Shown here in pieces: positions 8,626-17,068 of a stretch of 52,186 nt of DNA. The position numbers were made by a program, and so were the translations under genes. How positions within the stretch are numbered: position 1 is the first letter of the stretch; each line of letters opens with the position of its first letter. The stretch lies in contig NZ_VTOM01000034.1 of assembly GCF_009765365.1 (NCBI RefSeq), positions 1 through 52,186 of the forward strand. Reading direction: 5' to 3'. Origin of the DNA: Antarcticirhabdus aurantiaca (lineage in GTDB: Bacteria; Pseudomonadota; Alphaproteobacteria; Rhizobiales; Rhizobiaceae). A model generated the notes under the pieces. The model did no database searches. It worked only from the letters and a program-made list of their open reading frames with translations, and was not told where the DNA came from.

Positions 8626-9837
8626 TTATGCCGGGTCAGCGGCGATGGGCATGCGGGACCGCGAGAAGCGCAGCACCGCGGCGCCGACGATGCCCGAGAT
8701 GACCGACCCTAGGAGAACGCCGAGCTTCACCTCGTCCTGGAGGAGCTGGTTCGTCGGGAAGGCGAGGAGGCCGATGAAGAGGCTCATGGTGAAGCCGATG
8801 CCGCACAGGAGCGACACGCCGTAGACCTGTGTCCAGGTGGCTCGCTCCGGCAGGCTCGCCCAGCGCGCCTTCACCGCCAGCGTCACGAGCCCGAAGACGC
8901 CGATCTGCTTGCCGATGAAGAGGCCGGCGGCGATGCCGAGGGGCACGGGATCGAGCAGCGCCGCCGGGCTGAAGCCCGCGAACGAGACGCCCGCATTGGC
9001 GAAGCCGAAGATCGGCACGATCGCGAAGGCGACCCACGGCTGGATAGCGTGCTCGAGCTTGAGGAGCGGCGGCTCCTCGGTCTGGAGGCCGGGCATCTCG
9101 ACGACGAGCGGGATGGTGAGCGCCAGGATCACGCCGGCGAGCGTCGCATGGATGCCGGACAGGAGCACGAAGAGCCAGAGCGCCGCGCCGAGCACGAGGT
9201 AGAAGCGAAGGCTCGTGATGCCGATCCGGTTCATCGCGACGAGGATCGCGGTGACGAAGCCCGCGCCGAGCAGCGCCTCGACGTTGAGGTCGGCGGTGTA
9301 GAAGAAGGCGATGATGAGAACGGCGCCGAGGTCGTCGATGATGGCGAGTGCCGTCAGGAAGACCTTCAGCGACACGGGCACTCGCTTGCCCAGAAGCGAC
9401 AGGACGCCGAGCGCGAAGGCGATGTCGGTGGCGGCGGGGATCGCCCAGCCCCCGACGCTCTCGGGCGAGGCGGCGTTGAACGCGAGGTAGATGAGCGCGG
9501 GCGCCGCCATGCCGCCCAGCGCCGCGAGCCCGGGCAGGATACGCGCCTGCGATGTCGAGAGCTGCCCGCCCACGACCTCGCGCTTGATCTCCAGCCCGAC
9601 GAGCAGGAAGAACACGGCCATGAGGGCGTCGTTGATCCAGTGCTGGATCGAAAGGCCGCCGACATAGACGTGCAGGGCCTCGAAGTAGGCCGGGGCTGCG
9701 GGCGAGTTGGCGACGACGAGCGCGAGCGCCGCGGCGGCCATCAGGACGAGGCCGCCGGACGCCTCGTTGGCCATGAAGCGGCGCAGGAAGCTCGACGGGC
9801 GCTGGGTGCGCGTCTCGGCGGCAGGCGGAGAGGACAT
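8626..9837 (-). CDS. nhaA: Na+/H+ antiporter NhaA
   Basis: Inner-membrane antiporter that expels Na+ in exchange for H+, important at alkaline pH and high salt. The 403-residue polytopic protein carries the paired aspartates in '[17 protein letters not shown]', the cation-binding hallmark of NhaA, plus '[18 protein letters not shown]' and 'NAGVSF'. The length matches the family. The ATG at 9837 ('[12 protein letters not shown]') is chosen because AAGGA lies upstream at suitable spacing; the open frame continues 34 codons further with no membrane sequence. It sits downstream of the KtrB/KtrA genes on the same strand, separated by about 150 bases. Confidence 0.96.
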   Translation of the reverse strand: MSSPPAAETRTQRPSSFLRRFMANEASGGLVLMAAAALALVVANSPAAPAYFEALHVYVGGLSIQHWINDALMAVFFLLVGLEIKREVVGGQLSTSQARILPGLAALGGMAAPALIYLAFNAASPESVGGWAIPAATDIAFALGVLSLLGKRVPVSLKVFLTALAIIDDLGAVLIIAFFYTADLNVEALLGAGFVTAILVAMNRIGITSLRFYLVLGAALWLFVLLSGIHATLAGVILALTIPLVVEMPGLQTEEPPLLKLEHAIQPWVAFAIVPIFGFANAGVSFAGFSPAALLDPVPLGIAAGLFIGKQIGVFGLVTLAVKARWASLPERATWTQVYGVSLLCGIGFTMSLFIGLLAFPTNQLLQDEVKLGVLLGSVISGIVGAAVLRFSRSRMPIAADPA

Positions 9838-9988
9838 GGCTTCGCGTTCCTTCTTGCGAAAGGTTGATCCAGTTCTCCGTCGGTTCAGGGAAGCCCTAGG
9901 CGCACGCAGCACACGCCAATGGAAGGCAAGATAGGCCACCCGGTCCGGATGGCCAAGACCGGTTGGGCGGCGGGGCGGACATCCCCCG

Positions 9989-10657
9989 TCAGTCGATGGC
10001 CGCGAAGCGCTCCACGGCCTCGGTCGGCCCCGACACGATGAGGAGGTCGCCGGGCCGGATCACCGTTTCGGGACGGGCGTAGTCGAAGTCGGCGTTCGGC
10101 CGCTTCACGCCGACGACCGTCACACCGTGGCGAGATCGAAGCGCGCTCTCGGCCAGCGACCTATCGTGGCTCTCCCTCGGCGCCCTGGTCTTAACGATCG
10201 CGAAGCCGTCGTCGAACTCGATGAAGTCGATCATCTTGCCCGTCGCGAGGTGGGCGACACGCTCGCCCATCGCCGCCTCCGGGTAGACGACGTGATGGGC
10301 ACCGGTTCGCTCGAGAAGGCGCCCGTGCTTCGGGGTCACGGCCTTCGCCCAGATGTCCGGAACTTCGAGTTCGCTGAGTGCCAGGACGGTCATCAGGCTC
10401 GCCTCGATGTCCGTGCCGATGCCGACCACCGCGCGCTCGAACTCGCCGACACCGAGCTTCCGGAGCGTCTCGACATTGGTGGTGTCCGCCTGAACCACGT
10501 GGGTCAGCCTGTCGGACCATGACTGGACCAGCGCGCCGTCCTCGTCGATCGCCAGCACCTCGTGCCCAAGGCGAACGAGCGAGTCCGCCACCGCCCCGCC
10601 GAAGCGACCGAGGCCGATAACCACCACGCTTCCCGTCTTCCCGCCGCGCCTAGCCAA
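9989..10657 (-). CDS. ktrA: Potassium uptake regulatory subunit KtrA/TrkA family
   Basis: Cytosolic gating subunit of a Ktr-type K+ uptake system. The 222-residue protein has one RCK module: an N-terminal Rossmann fold with '[17 protein letters not shown]' and an acidic strand end '[12 protein letters not shown]', then a TrkA-C domain ('[20 protein letters not shown]'). Its length fits KtrA rather than the duplicated enterobacterial TrkA. It appears to start at a TTG (10657) that overlaps the membrane subunit gene by eight bases, with GGAGGAG a little upstream, so the two proteins are translationally coupled. Confidence 0.92.
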   Translation of the reverse strand: MARRGGKTGSVVVIGLGRFGGAVADSLVRLGHEVLAIDEDGALVQSWSDRLTHVVQADTTNVETLRKLGVGEFERAVVGIGTDIEASLMTVLALSELEVPDIWAKAVTPKHGRLLERTGAHHVVYPEAAMGERVAHLATGKMIDFIEFDDGFAIVKTRAPRESHDRSLAESALRSRHGVTVVGVKRPNADFDYARPETVIRPGDLLIVSGPTEAVERFAAID

Positions 10658-11978
10658 TGATGGGTCTCTCCTCCGGATACTGATAGGGGCGCCGTCCCGC
10701 CGCCAGGGCCAGCCCGGTCGCGAAGGTGATCGAACCGACCCGCCCGAGGAACATCAGGACGACGAGGACGAGCTCGCCGGACGGCGGGAGCTGGGCCGTG
10801 ATCCCGGCCGAAAGGCCGACCGTCGCGAAGGCGGACACGACCTCGAACATGATGAGCTCGAGCGGGAACGACGTCACCGTCTCGAGATAGAGGGTCGCCG
10901 CGGCGACGATCAGGAGGGCGGCGACCACGACGGACAGCGCCTGCCGCTGGACGTGCGACGAGAGCCGACGCCGGAAGGCCACGGTGTCCTCCTCGCCGCG
11001 GATCTCCGCCCAGACGGTCAGCAGCAGGACGAACGCCGTCGACACCTTGATGCCGCCGGCGGTCCCGGCACTGCCCCCGCCGACGAACATCAGGGCGTTG
11101 GTGACGAGGAGGGTCGCGGTGGTCATCTCCGCGACGTCGAGCGAGTTGAAGCCCGCCGTGCGCGAGACCACCGAGTGGAACAGCGCCCCGAGGATCCGCT
11201 CGTGGAGCGGCGCGTCGCCGATGGTGCCGGGGTTCGACCACTCGTAGGCGAGGACAGCGAGCGTGCCGAGGGCGAGGAGGACGGCCGAGCCGAGGAGCGT
11301 GACCTTGGTGTGGACGGACCACCGGGCGGGCTGCCGGTTGCGCCATAGGTCGGCGATGACCGGGAAGCCGATGCCGCCGACGGCCACCGCGAGCATGATC
11401 GGGCCGAGGAACAGCCAGTCCGAGGCAAAGCCCATGACGTTGTCGGTATAGGTCGAGAACCCGGCGTTGTTGAAGGCGGAGACGGAATGGAACAGGCCGT
11501 TCCAGATCGCCCCCGGCCAGGGCTCGCCGTAGGCGAGGCGCAACCGCAGCGCCAGGACGATCCAGACGAGGGCCTCCACAGCGAGTGTGGCCGCCAGGAT
11601 CAGGCGAAGCGCCGGCGCGACGTCGCCGATGGACAGGATGCGGGTCTCGGCCTGCGCGACCAAGCGCGTGCGCAGGCCGAGGCGGCGGCTGACGAGCAGC
11701 CCGAGCAGCGTCGCCCCGGTCATGATGCCGAAGCCGCCCACCTGTATGAGGACGAGGATCACGCCCTGCCCGAAGGGGCTCCAGTAGGTCGGCGTGTCGA
11801 CGACGATGAGACCGGTGACGCAGGCCGCCGAGGTCGCCGTGAACAGGGCGGTCACGAAGTCGGCGCCGCCCGGCCCGGCCCGCGAGACGGGCAGCATCAG
11901 GAGCGCCGTCCCGAGCGCGACGGCGATCGCGAAGGACAGCGGCACGAGACGCGCCGGGTGACGGAGTTGCTCCCTCAC
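10650..11978 (-). CDS. ktrB: Potassium transporter membrane subunit KtrB/TrkH family
   Basis: K+-conducting membrane subunit of about 442 residues. The four pore repeats of the family are visible, for example 'TATSAACVTGLIVVDTPTYW', 'HSVSAFNNAGFSTYTDN', 'HSVVSRTAGFNSLD' and 'SAFATVGLSAGITAQ', together with 'MFVGGGSAGTAGGIKVST'. No ATG precedes the first membrane segment. GTG at 11978 has GGCGG close upstream, and TTG at 12065 is an alternative that adds 29 residues. The gene overlaps ktrA by eight bases. It is divergent from the kdp operon and shares its upstream region, including a putative KdpE site at 12123-12144, so it may respond to K+ limitation; that is inference. Confidence 0.93.
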   Translation of the reverse strand: MREQLRHPARLVPLSFAIAVALGTALLMLPVSRAGPGGADFVTALFTATSAACVTGLIVVDTPTYWSPFGQGVILVLIQVGGFGIMTGATLLGLLVSRRLGLRTRLVAQAETRILSIGDVAPALRLILAATLAVEALVWIVLALRLRLAYGEPWPGAIWNGLFHSVSAFNNAGFSTYTDNVMGFASDWLFLGPIMLAVAVGGIGFPVIADLWRNRQPARWSVHTKVTLLGSAVLLALGTLAVLAYEWSNPGTIGDAPLHERILGALFHSVVSRTAGFNSLDVAEMTTATLLVTNALMFVGGGSAGTAGGIKVSTAFVLLLTVWAEIRGEEDTVAFRRRLSSHVQRQALSVVVAALLIVAAATLYLETVTSFPLELIMFEVVSAFATVGLSAGITAQLPPSGELVLVVLMFLGRVGSITFATGLALAAGRRPYQYPEERPIIG

Positions 11979-12122
11979 GACCCCGCCCGGTCCGGGCAGC
12001 GTGTCGGCGGTGGATCGGCTCGAAGTCGGGACCCGTCCCGGATGTCGCGAAAGCTCATGCGTCAAAGATGCCCCATCCGCCGCCGGCTTCAACCGGGACG
12101 CCGACCCGGCGGGCGGCGCGAA

Positions 12123-12144
12123 AATTCGTATGGATCCTTTATGC
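12123..12144 (+). promoter_or_regulatory. Putative KdpE box between ktrB and the kdp operon
   Basis: A 22-base AT-rich element stands out in GC-rich sequence. It contains the half-sites CGTATG (12127-12132) and TTTATG (12138-12143), whose TATG cores are 11 bases apart in direct orientation. This is the geometry used by OmpR/PhoB-family regulators, and KdpE sites in enterobacteria likewise contain direct TTTATA/TTTACA half-sites. The same 22 bases recur with one mismatch at 21011-21032. The element lies about 45 bases before the first small kdp cistron. Binding by the KdpE encoded at 19741-20415 is inferred. Confidence 0.65.
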
Positions 12145-12187
12145 CGATCGGGTCCACTTGGATGGCGATCCCGAAAGGAGGGCTCGC

Positions 12188-12271
12188 ATGTTCGATCTTC
12201 TGTACCTGGCCGCGGGGCTGGGATTCTTTGTCTTGATGGGCGCCTATGCCCGCTGGGCCGCGGAGGTCTGA
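12188..12271 (+). CDS. 27-aa single-span membrane peptide upstream of kdpF
   Basis: A very short open frame starting '[14 protein letters not shown]' and ending 'YARWAAEV', with one hydrophobic segment covering most of its length. A strong GGAGG lies just before the ATG. It is followed three bases later by kdpF, which also begins MFDLL, so it may be an ancestral duplicate or a second small accessory of the Kdp complex. Small hydrophobic frames in this position occur in other genomes, to my knowledge without a named function. The ribosome site and position inside the operon support real translation. Confidence 0.75.
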   Translation: MFDLLYLAAGLGFFVLMGAYARWAAEV

Positions 12272-12274
12272 GGG

Positions 12275-12361
12275 GTGTTCGACCTTCTCCTCGGCGGCAC
12301 TGTCGCGTGTCTCCTCGCCGGCTACCTCGTCTTCGCGCTCGTCCGACCCGAGCGGTTCTGA
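12275..12361 (+). CDS. kdpF: K+-transporting ATPase small subunit KdpF
   Basis: A 28-residue membrane peptide starting at GTG and ending '[12 protein letters not shown]', the classic KdpF C-terminus. KdpF lies at the edge of the KdpFABC complex and stabilises it. It sits 34 bases before kdpA and three bases after the preceding small membrane peptide. It is easily missed because of its size and GTG start. Confidence 0.93.
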   Translation: MFDLLLGGTVACLLAGYLVFALVRPERF

Positions 12362-12395
12362 CGCCTTCCCGCGATCGTCCCGAAAGGCAGATGCC

Positions 12396-14105
12396 ATGAC
12401 CGTCGTCGGCTGGCTGCAAATCCTCGTCATCCTCGCGGCCGTGGTCGCGTTCGCCGTCCCGCTCGGCGCCTTCATGTCGAAGGTCTTCGCCAACGAGCGG
12501 ACCTTCCTCACCCCCGTCCTCGGTCCGGTCGAGCGCGGCTTCTATCGCGTCTCCGGCATCGACCCGGCACGCGAGCAGGGCTGGCTCGGCTATACGCTGG
12601 GCATGCTCGCCTTCAACGCCGCGGGCTTCCTGCTCCTGTATCTCCTGCTGCGCTTCCAGGGCGTCCTGCCGCTGAACCCGCAGAGCTTCCCCGGCCTCTC
12701 GCCACACCTCGCCTTCAACACGGCGGTCTCGTTCGTCACCAACACGAACTGGCAGTCCTACGGCGGCGAGACGACGATGAGCCACCTCAGCCAGATGGCC
12801 GGACTGACGGTTCAGAACTTCCTCTCCGCCGCCACCGGCATCGCGCTCGCGGTGGCGCTGGTGCGCGCCTTCGCCCGCTCGGGCGCCAAGACCGTCGGCA
12901 ACTTCTTCGCCGACATGACGCGCGCCACCCTCTACGTCCTCCTGCCGCTGACGATCCTCACGGGCCTCGCGCAGGTCGCGATGGGCACGCCCCAGACCTT
13001 TGAGGCCTCCGCGACCGTGCAGACGCTGGAGGGCGGCGAGCAGACGCTGGCGCTCGGCCCCGTCGCCTCGCAGATCGCCATCAAGCAGCTCGGCACCAAC
13101 GGCGGCGGCTTCTACAACGCCAACGCCGCGCATCCCTACGAGAACCCGACGCCGCTCTCGAACGCCCTGACGATCTGGCAGATGCTGGTGGTCTCGACGG
13201 CGCTCGTCTTCGCCTTCGGCCGGCTCGTCGGCGACCGCCGGCAGGCGGTGGCGATCCTGTCGGTCATGGGGCTCCTGCTCGTGACGGGCATCGGCATCGC
13301 CTACTGGGCGGAAGCCGCGGGTACGCCCGTGCTTGCTGCCGCGGGCCTCGACCCGACCGGCGGCAACATGGAGGGCAAGGAGATCCGCTTCGGGCTCGCC
13401 GCCTCCTCGATGTTCGCGGCCGTCACCACCGGCCTGTCGGACGGCGCAGTCAACGCCATGCACGGCTCCTTCACGCCGATCGGCGGCATGGTGCCGATGG
13501 TCCTCATCATGCTCGGCGAGATCCTGCCGGGCGGCGTCGGCTCCGGCCTCTACGGCATTCTCGTGATCGCGATCATCTCGGTCTTCGTGGCGGGCCTCAT
13601 GGTCGGCCGCACGCCGGAATATCTCGGCAAGAAGATCGAGGCCAAGGAGATGAAGATGGCGATCCTCGCGATCCTCATCCTGCCGACCGCGATCCTCGGC
13701 TTCTCGTCGGTCTCGGCGGTGCTGCCCGCGGCCCTGTCCGGGCTCGGCAACGCCGGCCCGCACGGCCTGTCGGAGATCTACTACGCCTACACGTCGGCGG
13801 CGGGCAACAACGGCTCGGCCTTCGGCGGCCTGTCGGCCAATTCGCCCTGGTGGAACACGACGTTGGGCCTCGCCATGCTCCTCGGCCGCTTCGCCTACAT
13901 CGTACCGATGATGGCGATCGCCGGCTCGCTGGTGGCCAAGACCAAGCTGGCTCCGTCCAGCGGCACGTTCCCGACGCACGGGCCGCTCTTCGTCGGACTG
14001 CTGGCCGGCATCATCCTGATCCTCGGCGGTCTCCAGTTCTTCCCCGCCCTCGCCCTCGGCCCCATCGCCGAGCAGGTGCAGATGCTCGCGGGCAAGACCT
14101 TCTGA
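12396..14105 (+). CDS. kdpA: K+-transporting ATPase K+-binding subunit KdpA
   Basis: Channel-like subunit of the high-affinity KdpFABC K+ pump. The 569-residue polytopic protein carries the selectivity-loop sequences '[11 protein letters not shown]' and '[19 protein letters not shown]' (about residues 232-250), '[12 protein letters not shown]' and '[15 protein letters not shown]', the four pore loops of the family. The ATG at 12396 is followed directly by the first hydrophobic span '[19 protein letters not shown]'. The next gene, kdpB, begins 119 bases later after a perfect 11-bp hairpin, a wider gap than usual for kdp genes. Confidence 0.98.
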   Translation: MTVVGWLQILVILAAVVAFAVPLGAFMSKVFANERTFLTPVLGPVERGFYRVSGIDPAREQGWLGYTLGMLAFNAAGFLLLYLLLRFQGVLPLNPQSFPGLSPHLAFNTAVSFVTNTNWQSYGGETTMSHLSQMAGLTVQNFLSAATGIALAVALVRAFARSGAKTVGNFFADMTRATLYVLLPLTILTGLAQVAMGTPQTFEASATVQTLEGGEQTLALGPVASQIAIKQLGTNGGGFYNANAAHPYENPTPLSNALTIWQMLVVSTALVFAFGRLVGDRRQAVAILSVMGLLLVTGIGIAYWAEAAGTPVLAAAGLDPTGGNMEGKEIRFGLAASSMFAAVTTGLSDGAVNAMHGSFTPIGGMVPMVLIMLGEILPGGVGSGLYGILVIAIISVFVAGLMVGRTPEYLGKKIEAKEMKMAILAILILPTAILGFSSVSAVLPAALSGLGNAGPHGLSEIYYAYTSAAGNNGSAFGGLSANSPWWNTTLGLAMLLGRFAYIVPMMAIAGSLVAKTKLAPSSGTFPTHGPLFVGLLAGIILILGGLQFFPALALGPIAEQVQMLAGKTF

Positions 14106-14113
14106 CGACCCTG

Positions 14114-14140
14114 GCACCCCGCCCGCGCGGCGGGGTGCCC
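14114..14140 (+). other. Perfect 11-bp hairpin between kdpA and kdpB
   Basis: GGCACCCCGCC at 14114-14124 and GGCGGGGTGCC at 14130-14140 are exact reverse complements with a five-base loop. Flanking CCCTG/CAGGG bases extend the stem after a small bulge. There is no T-run downstream, so it is not a classical terminator. An mRNA stability or differential-expression element inside the operon is more likely. Confidence 0.7.
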
Positions 14141-14224
14141 TCAGGGACGGCGGCTGATCCCGCGCGTCGCAGCTCCTCCATTCCCTTCGGCCGTCAGGGA
14201 CGGCCGTGCCAAAGGACATTCCCC

Positions 14225-16279
14225 ATGGCTGCCAAGGCCGCAACGTCCACCTTCCGGCCCGACCTCGTCGGCCGGGCCACGATCGACGCCTTCAAGAAAC
14301 TCAATCCCGTCGCGCTCATGCGCAATCCGGTGATCTTCGTCACCGAGGTCGTCGCGGCGGTGGTGACCGTGCTCTTCGTCCGCGACCTCCTCGCCGGAAA
14401 CCCGCTCCTGTTCACGGGCCAGATCATGGCCTGGCTCTGGTTCACCGTCCTCTTCGCCAACTTCGCCGAGGCCATCGCCGAGGGGCGCGGCCGGGCGCAG
14501 GCGAATTCCTTGCGAAAGGCGCGCACCGACACGATGGCCAAGCGCATGGCCTCGGCCAAGGACCGCACCGCCCTCCAGTCCGTCTCGGCGCTCGACCTCA
14601 AGGTCGGCGACCACGTCCTCGTCGAGACGGGCGACCTCGTACCCGGCGACGGCGAGATCGTCGAGGGCATCGCCTCGGTCAACGAGGCGGCCGTCACCGG
14701 CGAGTCCGCGCCCGTCATCCGCGAGGCGGGCGGCGACCGCTCGGCCGTCACCGGCGGCACGACGGTCGTGTCGGACTGGCTGGTGGTGCGCATCACGGCA
14801 GCGCCCGGCTCCTCCTTTCTCGACCGCATGATCGCCCTCGTGGAAGGGGCCGAACGCCAGAAGACGCCCAACGAGCTGGCGCTCACCATCCTCCTCGTCG
14901 GCATGACGCTGATCTTCCTCATCGCCGTCGTGACGCTGACGGGCCTGTCGTCCTATGCGGGCGCCGCGGTATCGGTGCCGATCCTCGTTGCGCTTCTCGT
15001 CACCCTCATCCCGACGACCATCGGCGGCCTCCTTTCGGCCATCGGCATCGCCGGCATGGACCGCCTGATCCGCCACAACGTCCTCGCCATGTCGGGCAAG
15101 GCCGTCGAGGCGTCGGGCGACGTCGACACGCTGCTGCTCGACAAGACCGGAACCATCACCTTCGGCAACCGCATGGCTTCCGAGTTCGTCGCCGTCCAAG
15201 GCGTGACGGAGACGGAGGCCGCCCAGATCGCCGTCCAGGCTTCACTCGCCGACGAGACCGCCGAAGGTCGCTCGATCCTCGTCCTCGCCCGGGAGAAGTA
15301 CGGGATCTCCGTTCCGGACGCGCCTCAGGAGGGATCGACATTCATCCCGTTCTCCGCCGCCACCCGGTTGTCGGGTGTCGACCTCGGTTCGAAGACCATC
15401 CGCAAGGGGTCGGTGGACGCGATCCGGAAGTTCGTCCGCGAGACCGCCGGCCGCGAGGTCACCGAACCCCAGGCGTTCACGCAGGCCGTGGAACGGATCG
15501 CCAAGTCGGGCGGCACGCCGCTCGGCCTCGCCGAGAACGGCCGCTTCGTCGGCGTGATCCACCTGAAGGACGTGGTGAAGCCCGACATCAAGGAGCGCTT
15601 CGCCGAGCTTCGCCGCATGGGCATCCGGACCGTCATGGTCACCGGCGACAACCCGGTCACCGCCGCGGCGATCGCGTCCGAGGCCGGCGTCGACGACTTC
15701 ATCGCGGAAGCGACGCCCCAGGACAAGCTGAACTACATCCGCAACGAGCAGCGCCAGGGGCGGCTGGTCGCCATGTGCGGCGACGGCACCAACGACGCGC
15801 CGGCGCTCGCGCAGGCCGATGTCGGCGTCGCCATGCAGACGGGCACGCAGGCCGCCCGCGAGGCCGGCAACATGGTCGACCTCGACTCGGACCCCACCAA
15901 GCTCATCGAGATCGTCGGCATCGGCAAGCAGCTCCTGATGACGCGCGGGAGCCTGACGACCTTCTCCATCGCCAACGACGTCGCCAAGTACTTCGCGATC
16001 ATCCCGGCGCTGTTCGTGGCGGCGATCCCGGAGCTCGGCGTCCTCAACGTAATGGGCCTGGCGACACCGGAAAGCGCGATCCTCTCGGCGGTGATCTTCA
16101 ACGCGCTCGTCATCGTCGCGCTGATCCCGCTGGCGCTGCGCGGCGTGCCCTACCGGGCGATGGATGCCGCGACGGTGCTCCGCCGCAACCTCCTCGTCTA
16201 CGGCCTCGGCGGCATCCTCGTGCCCTTCGTCGGTATCAAGATGATCGACGTCGTCGTCTCCGGCCTTGGCCTCTCCTGA
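14225..16279 (+). CDS. kdpB: K+-transporting P-type ATPase subunit KdpB
   Basis: Catalytic P-type ATPase subunit of KdpFABC; it is autophosphorylated on Asp during transport. The 684-residue protein has the phosphorylation motif '[14 protein letters not shown]' (Asp about 306), the actuator motif '[11 protein letters not shown]', the hinge '[19 protein letters not shown]' and the regulatory-serine region '[14 protein letters not shown]'. It starts at the ATG at 14225 and is followed by kdpC after 23 bases. All the usual catalytic motifs are intact. Confidence 0.98.
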   Translation: MAAKAATSTFRPDLVGRATIDAFKKLNPVALMRNPVIFVTEVVAAVVTVLFVRDLLAGNPLLFTGQIMAWLWFTVLFANFAEAIAEGRGRAQANSLRKARTDTMAKRMASAKDRTALQSVSALDLKVGDHVLVETGDLVPGDGEIVEGIASVNEAAVTGESAPVIREAGGDRSAVTGGTTVVSDWLVVRITAAPGSSFLDRMIALVEGAERQKTPNELALTILLVGMTLIFLIAVVTLTGLSSYAGAAVSVPILVALLVTLIPTTIGGLLSAIGIAGMDRLIRHNVLAMSGKAVEASGDVDTLLLDKTGTITFGNRMASEFVAVQGVTETEAAQIAVQASLADETAEGRSILVLAREKYGISVPDAPQEGSTFIPFSAATRLSGVDLGSKTIRKGSVDAIRKFVRETAGREVTEPQAFTQAVERIAKSGGTPLGLAENGRFVGVIHLKDVVKPDIKERFAELRRMGIRTVMVTGDNPVTAAAIASEAGVDDFIAEATPQDKLNYIRNEQRQGRLVAMCGDGTNDAPALAQADVGVAMQTGTQAAREAGNMVDLDSDPTKLIEIVGIGKQLLMTRGSLTTFSIANDVAKYFAIIPALFVAAIPELGVLNVMGLATPESAILSAVIFNALVIVALIPLALRGVPYRAMDAATVLRRNLLVYGLGGILVPFVGIKMIDVVVSGLGLS

Positions 16280-16302
16280 CCCCCTTCCAAGGATCTCCTG
16301 CC

Positions 16303-16926
16303 ATGCTCTCCCAGATCCGCGCCGCGGCGACGCTCCTCGGCATCCTCACCGTCCTTCTCGGCCTCCTCTACCCCGCCGCCATGACCGCCATCGCCGGGGC
16401 TGTCCTCCCCAACCAGGCGGGTGGCAGCCTCGTCACGCGCGACGGCCAGGCGGTCGGCTCCTCGCTCATCGGCCAAGGCTTCAGCCAGCCTGGTTACCTC
16501 CAACCGCGCCCCTCCGCTGCGGGCAACGGCTACGACGCCTCGGCGTCGTCGGGCACCAACCTCGGCCCCACCAGCGCCAAGCTCGCCGAGAGGCTGAAGG
16601 CGGACGGCGAGGCCATGAAGGCGGCCACGGGCGCGGCGACGCTTCCAGCCGACGCGATCACCACCTCGGGCAGCGGACTCGACCCGGACGTCTCCCCGGC
16701 ATTTGCCGAGCTCCAGGTCGCGCGCATCGCACAGGCGCGCGGGATCCCCGCGGATGAGGTCCGCCGCCTGATCGCCGAGAACACCGCCGGGCGCACGCTC
16801 GGCCTCCTCGGCGAGCCGCGCGTCAACGTCCTCGCCGTCAACCTCGCCCTCGACGCGAACTCGCCCGCTCCGGCCGGGGGTGCCCCGGCGGGTGTTCCGA
16901 CGGCCGCCGCCCAGCCGACAGGCTGA
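16303..16926 (+). CDS. kdpC: K+-transporting ATPase subunit KdpC
   Basis: Periplasm-exposed, single-span subunit of KdpFABC that helps assembly and K+ affinity. The 207-residue protein has an N-terminal membrane segment ('TLLGILTVLLGLLYPAAMTA'), then 'GSSLIGQGFSQPGYLQPRPS', 'SSGTNLGPTS', 'DAITTSGSGLDPDVSP' and 'ALQVAR'-like 'AELQVARIAQARGIP', all typical. The C-terminus continues past the conserved 'VNVLAVNLALD' with a Pro/Ala-rich tail of about 24 residues that most KdpC proteins lack. Confidence 0.97.
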   Translation: MLSQIRAAATLLGILTVLLGLLYPAAMTAIAGAVLPNQAGGSLVTRDGQAVGSSLIGQGFSQPGYLQPRPSAAGNGYDASASSGTNLGPTSAKLAERLKADGEAMKAATGAATLPADAITTSGSGLDPDVSPAFAELQVARIAQARGIPADEVRRLIAENTAGRTLGLLGEPRVNVLAVNLALDANSPAPAGGAPAGVPTAAAQPTG

Positions 16927-16984
16927 CACCCCGCGCGGCGTGCGCGCGGCCCGTCATGGCCGCCCGCACCCGACATCGAGATCC

Positions 16985-17025
16985 GACGCGGAGGGGCGCC
17001 CGAGGGGTGTCCCTCCGTCCGCGTC
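16985..17025 (+). other. Imperfect hairpin between kdpC and kdpD
   Basis: GACGCGGAGGG near 16985 can pair with CCCTCCGTCCGCGTC ending near 17025, leaving a four-base bulge. It sits in the 142-base gap between the structural and regulatory halves of the operon. It has no downstream T-tract and may partly decouple kdpDE from kdpFABC expression. Confidence 0.5.
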
Positions 17026-17068
17026 ACGCTTGGGGCACGATGCCGCCCCGCCGACCGGAGGAAACCAG

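Noticed and set aside
12066-14243. Very long minus-strand open frame opposite kdpF, kdpA and the start of kdpB
   Set aside because: Only the part up to about 12065 encodes KtrB. The rest is Arg/Asp/His-rich antisense sequence produced by high GC in the codons of kdpA.
14206-16926. 906-codon alternative plus-strand frame across kdpB and kdpC
   Set aside because: Its early and middle parts are Arg/His-rich frame shadow. Only the last portion is real, and that is KdpC in its own frame from 16303.
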